Below are positions 1 through 4,391 of a stretch of DNA of 7,000 bases, piece after piece (the stretch's first letter is position 1; every line of letters begins with the position of its first letter). The DNA is taken from the NCBI GenBank assembly GCA_011049095.1, contig DSDE01000367.1, positions 1 through 7,000 on the forward strand. Direction: 5' to 3'. The notes beneath the pieces were generated by a model, which saw nothing but the letters and a program-made list of their open reading frames with translations, was not told where the DNA came from and did no database searches. This DNA comes from Fidelibacterota bacterium (GTDB lineage: Bacteria > Fidelibacterota > Fidelibacteria > Fidelibacterales > DSDE01). A program made the position numbers and the translations under genes.

Positions 1-58
1 GGATATGTGAATACATCTCTGCTTCACGGCTTCCAATACTCTCTTTGTGTAGATCCAT
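1..58 (-). CDS. Partial gene, probable IS66-type TnpA N-terminus (19 codons visible)
   Basis: An open frame starts with ATG at 58 and runs off the left edge without a stop. A clear AAGGAG (64-69) lies 5 nt upstream of the ATG, which fixes the start. The visible peptide begins MDLHKESIGSREAEMYSHI. Its 'S-I...EMYSHI' portion can be laid against 'S-L...MMYALV' in the TnpA-like protein at 215-379 with a small gap. In that protein the segment leads into the helix-turn-helix. The gene also sits at the same distance from its terminal repeat as that tnpA. TnpA is the small accessory protein of IS66 elements. The function is inferred mainly from position; nineteen residues are too few to prove it. Confidence 0.5.
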   Translation of the reverse strand, partial: MDLHKESIGSREAEMYSHI

Positions 59-63
59 ATCAT

Positions 64-69
64 CTCCTT
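64..69 (-). promoter_or_regulatory. Ribosome binding site of the partial gene at 1-58
   Basis: AAGGAG on the minus strand, 5 nt before the ATG at 58. It decides the start of the edge-truncated gene. It directly abuts the inner arm of the palindrome at 70-95, so a hairpin there would lie next to the ribosome landing site. Confidence 0.7.
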
Positions 70-95
70 TTTGATTGGAAGATAATACAATCAAA
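70..95. repeat. Perfect 8-bp inverted repeat in the leader of the partial tnpA-like gene
   Basis: TTTGATTG (70-77) and CAATCAAA (88-95) are exact reverse complements separated by 10 nt. The repeat lies between the element end and the ribosome binding site of the minus-strand gene. The centre-to-centre distance of the arms is 18 bp, so it could be an operator for a dimeric DNA-binding protein or a small leader hairpin. It is AT-rich and not followed by a T-run in the direction of the gene, so it is not a terminator for that gene. The function is unknown. Confidence 0.5.
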
Positions 96-141
96 CTTCT
101 TTTTATAGATGCACTTCACAGGGAGCTTACGATAATTTTCA

Positions 142-165
142 GTAAGTCCTCAGTCAGGCGCATCT
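142..165 (+). repeat. Left terminal inverted repeat of the miniature element
   Basis: Starts GTAAG and pairs with 389-412 (18 of 24 positions). It also resembles the end at 110-130, which faces the opposite way (14 of 21). It is separated from that end by the 11 bp at 131-141. Confidence 0.6.
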
Positions 166-214
166 TGAAATGAGTTTTTGGGTGTTGCAGCTTACGTCAA
201 AAAAGAAGACTGCA

Positions 215-379
215 ATGTCGGAAAATAATTCAAGTTTAGAGGGTCAGCGGATGATGTATGCGCTGGTGGAATCCTACGCGCAAAGCAATCAGACGCGTCG
301 GGACTTTTGCGCTGCCCATAGCTTGCCCCTGAGCACCTTTGGCTATTGGCAGAGAAAATACCGCCGCCAGAAGCTATAG
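215..379 (+). CDS. tnpA: IS66-type TnpA-like protein, short (54 aa), possibly a relic
   Basis: The product resembles the helix-turn-helix accessory protein TnpA of IS66 elements. Residues 13-20 (MMYALVES) and 26-49 (QTRRDFCAAHSL through STFGYWQRKY) show the family pattern of a leading helix, a 'T..DFC..H.L' helix, and an 'S.F.YW..KY' recognition helix rich in Arg and Lys. TnpA usually continues for several tens of residues past this motif. Here it ends at RRQKL, 9 bp before the right terminal repeat, so the C-terminal part has been lost with the internal deletion. The ATG at 215 is preferred over the one at 170: it mirrors the spacing in the adjacent element and starts just before the conserved region, although only a weak AGAAG precedes it. 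There is no tnpB or tnpC partner here. The protein could bind element ends or be non-functional. Confidence 0.6.
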   Translation: MSENNSSLEGQRMMYALVESYAQSNQTRRDFCAAHSLPLSTFGYWQRKYRRQKL

Positions 380-388
380 CTTTCACTT

Positions 389-412
389 AGGTGTGCTTGA
401 CTGAATACTTAT
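389..412 (-). repeat. Right terminal inverted repeat of the miniature element
   Basis: The reverse complement starts ATAAG and matches the left end at 142-165 in 18 of 24 positions. The outermost base is A instead of the G found at the left end, a likely decayed position. Confidence 0.6.
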
Positions 413-416
413 GTGC

Positions 417-430
417 AATCAACAATCAAC
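417..430. repeat. Two tandem copies of AATCAAC
   Basis: A direct 7-bp duplication in the 32-bp gap between the miniature element and the 3' end of the amidase gene. Followed by TGTTGGCTATTG, it forms short overlapping inverted pieces, but there is no GC-rich stem with a T-run. No terminator can be claimed for the amidase operon here. Confidence 0.4.
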
Positions 431-444
431 TGTTGGCTATTGTC

Positions 445-2709
445 TTATTTCATTAGCGAAATTTTTTGGAATCTGCGCTGTGTCTTACTATTAAGCTGAA
501 TGAGATAGACACCGCTGCTGACAGGCAAGGCTTTCCGGTTGAGGCTATTCCACTGAATTTGCTGGTGACCGGCCTTATAGTTTTGGGAAGAGATGAGCTC
601 TTGCACCAGCCGGCCATTGAGGTCAAAAATTTTCAGGGAAATTTCTGCTGAATGTGGCAGGTAGAAGGGGATGCTCACAGTGGCGTTAAAGGGGTTAGGA
701 TAGGCCGGCAGCAATTGAAAAGCATCCGCTGATAGGGCAATATTTTCCATACCAGTTTCCGGGTCTTCAAAATAGCTCATAACGCGGTTCATCAGTTCCT
801 GGCGTGCTGAATCAGGATAGACGGTTTCAAAAGGGAAGGTGAAATAAACCAGTTTACCGGGCTCGCTTCCCCCGGGGAATAAGCCCCGGTAATGAATGGC
901 GCAGGTGGCGCGCTGATAGGCAACTCCGGTAAATTTGAGTCCGGCGTGGGCGCTTTCTACCGGTGAAATTCCATCGGCATAGCCCACATTGTAGGTGCCT
1001 TTTGAGCCGTCATCAATCCAAAAATTGGCGATTCCGTCAAAGATAGATTCTCCAAAATCTTCAACTTCATAAAAATAATTAGCAAGACTTCCAGGGGCAT
1101 CATTGCGGTAAATAGCCCGCAGATAATCGGTGTAAAAGGCTATGTCTGCATTTGAAGAGCTGTTTTCTCTGCCAAGGTCCCAGCCGATTTCAGCGCCACT
1201 GACCATCATATAGCCGCCACCTTTCAGAAAATCGGCCACTTTTTCCTGTTCCACAGCAGAGAAAGTCTCATCAACTGTGCTTTCGTTGCCGCTCATCCAG
1301 ATCAAGGTCTGGTAGTCGGTGAGATTCACATCGCCGTTGATGATGGCTTCATTTTTGGCAAAACTGAATCCATAGCCTCGATTTGTCAGCTCAGGCGCGT
1401 ATTTTTTTACGTAGTCATAGCTGTTGTTAAAATAGGAGTTGCGGTCGAATCCATCAACAAAGAGGGCGATTTTACCGTTGTTTTCTGTGGCGGCGGCATA
1501 GAGCGCTGTATTAACTCTGGGAGAAAGGCCATTGGCATTATAGGCACGGAGATAGCAATAAAAGGGGCTCAGTTCCGGCCAGTTGCTGATGGTAAATTCA
1601 TTTGTTTCTGAGCTAAGGGTATCGCTGTAAACGTGTGGCTCTGGTCCATAATAGAGGATGTAGCCGTCAGCGCCTTCCACAGCTTCGAAAAGAATATGAA
1701 TTTGCGAGGCTGAGGCGATGAGTCTGGGATTTTGGGGAATGGTGGGCAGCCCGTCAATTTTCGTGAGAAATTTATCGGCAAAAACTGGGGCATCGTTGGT
1801 GACCGTTATGGTTGATGTGTCGGGATTAAAGCCTTCTGCATTGTAAATAATGGTATAATCACCGGCTGGCACGCTGTCAATGAGGAAAAAGCCATTATTG
1901 AGGAAATCACCTCTAAAACTGCGATTCAGCTCGGGAATGAATATTTCTAGCCCATTCACCGGTTGATAGCGATCATTGCTGCCGGGACGATAATACCAGG
2001 AGACGGTCTTTTGCTGATTGCGCACCAGCCCGGCAATGAAGCCAAAGGGCAGCGGCTCTGTTTCGGTAAATTCGAGAAAGCTTCGCGCCATCGCCCAGCT
2101 TTCCGAATGGCAATAAGCCTCACTGCGAAGCCGCCATGATTCGGGAATGTAATCGTGAAAGCTCCCCTCAGAGAGAGTACCCGGCATATTCAGATTTCTA
2201 AAAACACCCAAATATGGCTGTCCTGTACCGTAAAAGTCAAAATCGCCCCGATTATAATTCGCGGTGGTACGGTGAGTCTGGTAGATTTTTGTTCCCATAA
2301 TCTGCCCCATCACTTTGGCTGCGGGGTAGGTGGGGGCATTGTCACCACCCTGAAAGAGCATTAACGTGTAATTGGACTGACCATTCCAGCCGTTGCTGTG
2401 GATGCTGTGCATGTGGTCCACATTGTTGCTGTTGGCGATGGCTACCACCTGAGAGAGGGCAATATCATCTTGAGTGCGGTTTCTGGTGCGGGTCATAACA
2501 ATTTCGGCTCCGAATGCCTCTAGGATTTCCCGTAGTTTCAAGCCCTTGGTCAGATTTGATTCCGATTCCCAAAAGCCGGTGGCTTGAATGTAGCGGTCAT
2601 TGCTGTCGTGGCCACCGTGTCCCGGATTGATGCAAAATTTCCAGCCTTCTAAAGTTTGCGCATTAGGCAAGGTGATAAAGATGAATAGAGTGAAAATCAG
2701 CTTTTTCAT
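445..2709 (-). CDS. Exported N-acetylmuramoyl-L-alanine amidase, multidomain, with type IX sorting domain
   Basis: This 754-residue protein should cleave the bond between MurNAc and L-Ala in peptidoglycan. Residues 1-18 are a signal peptide (KK then a hydrophobic run, ending near NAQ). Residues 22-215 are a zinc-dependent Amidase_3 domain: PGHGG with H31, E48 in FWESESNL, H104 in SIHSNG (the three expected zinc ligands) and catalytic E181 in LSEGSF. Residues 222-316 resemble a carboxypeptidase regulatory-like beta-sandwich. Residues 322-408 resemble Fn3. Residues 412-648 (IALFVDG..., LIWMSGNES, FLKGGGYMMVSGAE) resemble a class-I glutamine-amidotransferase/ThuA-like fold without an obvious nucleophilic Cys. 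Residues 667-754 begin PAYPNPFN, contain IFDLNGRLV and SGVYLIQL, and form a Por/type IX (FlgD-like) sorting domain. The start is firm: AAGGAG at 2717-2722 lies 7 nt upstream. The ATG overlaps the upstream stop as ATGA, so the gene is the second of an operon and probably translationally coupled. The protein is likely surface-anchored or secreted; it could act in cell separation or attack foreign walls. Confidence 0.85.
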   Translation of the reverse strand: MKKLIFTLFIFITLPNAQTLEGWKFCINPGHGGHDSNDRYIQATGFWESESNLTKGLKLREILEAFGAEIVMTRTRNRTQDDIALSQVVAIANSNNVDHMHSIHSNGWNGQSNYTLMLFQGGDNAPTYPAAKVMGQIMGTKIYQTHRTTANYNRGDFDFYGTGQPYLGVFRNLNMPGTLSEGSFHDYIPESWRLRSEAYCHSESWAMARSFLEFTETEPLPFGFIAGLVRNQQKTVSWYYRPGSNDRYQPVNGLEIFIPELNRSFRGDFLNNGFFLIDSVPAGDYTIIYNAEGFNPDTSTITVTNDAPVFADKFLTKIDGLPTIPQNPRLIASASQIHILFEAVEGADGYILYYGPEPHVYSDTLSSETNEFTISNWPELSPFYCYLRAYNANGLSPRVNTALYAAATENNGKIALFVDGFDRNSYFNNSYDYVKKYAPELTNRGYGFSFAKNEAIINGDVNLTDYQTLIWMSGNESTVDETFSAVEQEKVADFLKGGGYMMVSGAEIGWDLGRENSSSNADIAFYTDYLRAIYRNDAPGSLANYFYEVEDFGESIFDGIANFWIDDGSKGTYNVGYADGISPVESAHAGLKFTGVAYQRATCAIHYRGLFPGGSEPGKLVYFTFPFETVYPDSARQELMNRVMSYFEDPETGMENIALSADAFQLLPAYPNPFNATVSIPFYLPHSAEISLKIFDLNGRLVQELISSQNYKAGHQQIQWNSLNRKALPVSSGVYLIQLNSKTQRRFQKISLMK

Positions 2710-3626
2710 TGTTCAGCTCCTTCCCAGATTAGATTCATAAGGCCGATTTTTCCCTCAGTTGTATGGAAGGCCACCTTATTGCCGGCCGGGGAAAAGACGG
2801 GATACATTTCATGAATGTCCGGTGTGTCGCTTAGCTGATGATGATGCAAGCCGTCCCGCTCTACTAGCCATATCTCAGAACGGGTAATCACGTGTCCATC
2901 GTCTTCATCGGCCATTCCCAGGATATAACGGCCATCGGCAGACCATACCGGTGCATTGAGATAAGCCAGCGAGTCGGTGATAGCGCCGTTCAAGTCACAC
3001 AGATAAGTCCCTTTTCCGGCGTGAGTAAAGAGGATTTCATCGTTGGCAGGGGAGAGGGAGGCCCACAGATAGTGAGCTTCACCTTTGGGCTGCAGCTTAC
3101 GTATTTCGCCGCCCCTGCCAATGCGGATGGCATCCGTTTTGGTATCTATGAGCACCCATGGCTCTGATTGATTTGCCAGGAGATGATATTTTGCACTTTT
3201 CCCATTTTGGATTACATATCCGGCGTGCTGAGAAATCAATTGAAGCTCCCGTCCCTTTTCACTGTGGGGCCGCAACGCGCCATCTCGCAGATTGAGCTCA
3301 TATATTTGATACTGGAGCGGTGCAATTTTTTCGGGCGAATTTCTCAAAGTCAGCCTGAACAAAAGCCGGTTTTCATCGAGCATATAAGGCTGATATCCGG
3401 CGCCTTCACCGTCTGTTAGTTCTACTATCATATTGCTCTCTATGGAATAGCGCCACAAGCCACGGTAGTTTGGCGTCGTTAGCAGCAGCTCTTCATCTTG
3501 GCTTATAAAGCGCGGGAAGGCCCACGCCATTGTATCATTTGGCATATTCAGGTCCTGTCGCTGGATTTTCAGCGACTGCCCAAGAGCCAGACTTGCTATA
3601 AACAGTAAAACAGCAATTCGTCTCAT
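2706..3626 (-). CDS. Exported TolB/PD40-like beta-propeller protein
   Basis: The 306-residue product has a signal peptide (MRRIAVLLFIASLALG, cleavage near residue 16; no lipobox Cys). It is followed by repeated propeller blades of the PD40/WD40-like kind: PRFISQDEELLL (38-49), QPYMLDENRLLF (79-90), ASLSPANDEILF (189-200), PVWSADGRYILG (226-237) and PVFSPAGNKVAF (276-287). Each has the hydrophobic-x-'S.D/G..I/L' pattern, and several are followed by a strand naming an output (LWRYSIE, IYELNL, IWLVERDG, IGLMNL). Such domains sit in the periplasm or on the cell surface and bind proteins or glycans; TolB itself contacts Pal. The protein lacks the TolB N-terminal domain and is too short to be TolB. 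An upstream in-frame extension to 3677 exists, but ATG 3626 is chosen because GAGAGGA lies 6 nt before it and the signal peptide starts there. It is the first gene of the operon with the amidase, suggesting a joint role at the cell envelope. No enzymatic motif is seen. Confidence 0.75.
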   Translation of the reverse strand: MRRIAVLLFIASLALGQSLKIQRQDLNMPNDTMAWAFPRFISQDEELLLTTPNYRGLWRYSIESNMIVELTDGEGAGYQPYMLDENRLLFRLTLRNSPEKIAPLQYQIYELNLRDGALRPHSEKGRELQLISQHAGYVIQNGKSAKYHLLANQSEPWVLIDTKTDAIRIGRGGEIRKLQPKGEAHYLWASLSPANDEILFTHAGKGTYLCDLNGAITDSLAYLNAPVWSADGRYILGMADEDDGHVITRSEIWLVERDGLHHHQLSDTPDIHEMYPVFSPAGNKVAFHTTEGKIGLMNLIWEGAEQ

Positions 3627-3650
3627 TCTTATTCCTCTCAATTTCACCTC

Positions 3651-3682
3651 CAAAGGTAAGCTTTTCTGCCAAAACATTCAAA
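3651..3682 (-). promoter_or_regulatory. Bacteroidota-type promoter for the propeller-amidase operon
   Basis: On the minus strand, TTTG (3679-3682), 20 nt, then TACCTTTG (3651-3658). This is an exact match to the known Bacteroidota pattern TTTG - 19 to 21 nt - TAnnTTTG. Transcription would begin about 20 nt before the ATG at 3626, leaving the GAGAGGA ribosome site in the transcript. No good sigma70 pair is present in the same gap. Confidence 0.5.
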
Positions 3683-3720
3683 TCTTTGCAAGGGCTTGCG
3701 CAATTTTTTGTTAAAGAATC

Positions 3721-3752
3721 ATTGGAGCCTGGGCCTGGCGGCTGTAAGTTTA
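3721..3752 (+). promoter_or_regulatory. Bacteroidota-type promoter for the outer-membrane barrel gene
   Basis: ATTG (3721-3724, 3 of 4 to TTTG), 20 nt, then TAAGTTTA (3745-3752, one mismatch in the last base to TAnnTTTG). It lies 29 nt upstream of the GTG start and would give a leader of about 25 nt containing AAGGAGG. Same spacing as the two minus-strand promoters. Confidence 0.4.
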
Positions 3753-3770
3753 TTCATGATAAAAAACAAT

Positions 3771-3777
3771 AAGGAGG
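3771..3777 (+). promoter_or_regulatory. Ribosome binding site AAGGAGG of the barrel gene
   Basis: A full-strength AAGGAGG 4 nt before GTG 3782. It is 2 nt before an ATG at 3780 that is followed at once by TGA, so GTG must be the working start of the reading frame. Confidence 0.7.
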
Positions 3778-3781
3778 AAAT

Positions 3782-4384
3782 GTGACGGGAAAAAGATGCT
3801 TTCTTGGGTTAATCTTCCTCATTTCGATGGCTGGATTGCTGATGGCTGAGGATTATTTTGACGGAAAAACAGCTTTCAGCGAGCGCTGGTACACATATTG
3901 GGGAGTGGGCACTTCTGTCATCGGTTATGAAGATGAAAATTACAAAGAGCTCTACGAGAGAATGGCTGATGTGGCCGATTCCAGAACATCAATTGCCTTA
4001 GACCTTTTTGGAATTTATCTGCCGGTACGTCCACAGACCATTGTCGGAGTGATTGTTAATGTTGCCGGCGACCGCTTCCAGTTTGAGGATACTTGGTTTC
4101 AGGAAAATTATTATCTGTATAGTTTCAGCGTCATTCATTATTTGAGCCGTTTTGGAAAAGGCTTTTTTATTCGGGCCGATGGAGGCATTAGCGCCTATAA
4201 TTACCAGGATAGCGATGGTGATAATATCAATGGGAAAAAAGGAGGCTATGGCGTTTTGGCAGGCGGTGGTTATGCTCTTAATCTGGGTGGGAGCAGCCTG
4301 ATGCTGAATATCAACTATTCTTACCGAACTGTGGAAGAGATACGAATGAATTTCACGGGCCTAAGTCTGGGTATTCTTTTTTAG
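3782..4384 (+). CDS. Small outer-membrane beta-barrel protein
   Basis: The 200-residue product starts with a signal peptide (MTGKRCFLGLIFLISMAGLLMA, cleavage before ED at 23). The mature part shows alternating strands typical of an eight-stranded barrel: about 39-49 (YWGVGTSVIGY), 68-81, 85-96, 109-120 (YYLYSFSVIHYL), 127-139 (GFFIRADGGISAY), 154-168 (GGYGVLAGGGYALNL), 171-182 and 190-200. It ends in Phe (LSLGILF), as barrels recognised by BamA often do. The loop DSDGDNINGKK (143-153) is acidic and Gly/Asn-rich and could bind calcium. The size fits OmpX/OmpW-like or porin-family barrels; no specific substrate can be named. The gene is divergent from the propeller-amidase operon, sharing a 155-bp gap, and converges on the helicase gene. 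The GTG start is set by AAGGAGG and the complete signal peptide. Confidence 0.7.
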   Translation: MTGKRCFLGLIFLISMAGLLMAEDYFDGKTAFSERWYTYWGVGTSVIGYEDENYKELYERMADVADSRTSIALDLFGIYLPVRPQTIVGVIVNVAGDRFQFEDTWFQENYYLYSFSVIHYLSRFGKGFFIRADGGISAYNYQDSDGDNINGKKGGYGVLAGGGYALNLGGSSLMLNINYSYRTVEEIRMNFTGLSLGILF

Positions 4385-4391
4385 TTTGCTT

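Larger units (their letters stand above)
1..130 (-). mobile_element. Left end of an IS66-family element, cut by the window edge
   Basis: Read on the minus strand, the segment starts at 130 with GTAAG, the usual first bases of IS66-family termini. It continues with a 21-bp end that matches the left end of the neighbouring element at 142-162 in 14 of 21 positions. The first start codon lies 72 bp inside the end, against 73 bp in the neighbour, so the two elements share the same end-leader-tnpA layout. The rest of the element, including any tnpB and tnpC, lies outside the window, so completeness and target duplication cannot be judged. The assignment rests on the terminal bases, the matching spacing and the weakly similar start of the coding region. 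The family call is an inference. Confidence 0.5.
142..412 (+). mobile_element. 271-bp miniature IS66-type element, tnpA only
   Basis: The left end begins GTAAGTCCTCAGTCAGGCG at 142. The right end, read inward from 412 on the other strand, begins ATAAGTATTCAGTCAAGCA. Over 24 bp (142-165 against 389-412) the two ends agree at 18 positions, including an uninterrupted TCAGTCA core. Between them is one short tnpA-like frame; its stop is only 9 bp from the right repeat. A full IS66 element carries tnpA, tnpB and a large tnpC transposase over about 2.5 kb, so this is an internally deleted, non-autonomous copy. No 8-bp duplication is visible in the flanks (AATTTTCA on the left, GTGCAATC on the right), which suggests age or rearrangement. 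The terminal-repeat match is read directly; the family call uses the GTAAG ends plus the encoded protein. Confidence 0.65.

Noticed and set aside
186..197. TGCAGCTTACGT shared with 3091-3102
   Set aside because: A 12-bp identity is expected by chance at about this frequency in a 7-kb window, and the second copy is inside a coding region with no flanking similarity.
170..214. Upstream start for the TnpA-like frame
   Set aside because: The added residues lie close to the terminal repeat, match nothing in the family pattern, and break the spacing shared with the adjacent element.
192..386. Minus-strand open frame across the tnpA-like gene
   Set aside because: Shadow of the plus-strand gene; no ribosome site and no recognisable protein pattern.
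413..444. Rho-independent terminator after the amidase gene
   Set aside because: Only short AT-rich inverted pieces and a 7-bp tandem repeat are present; there is no GC stem followed by a T-run on the minus strand.
3627..3677. 17-residue extension of the propeller protein upstream of 3626
   Set aside because: It would bury the signal peptide and run through the promoter box and the GAGAGGA ribosome site.
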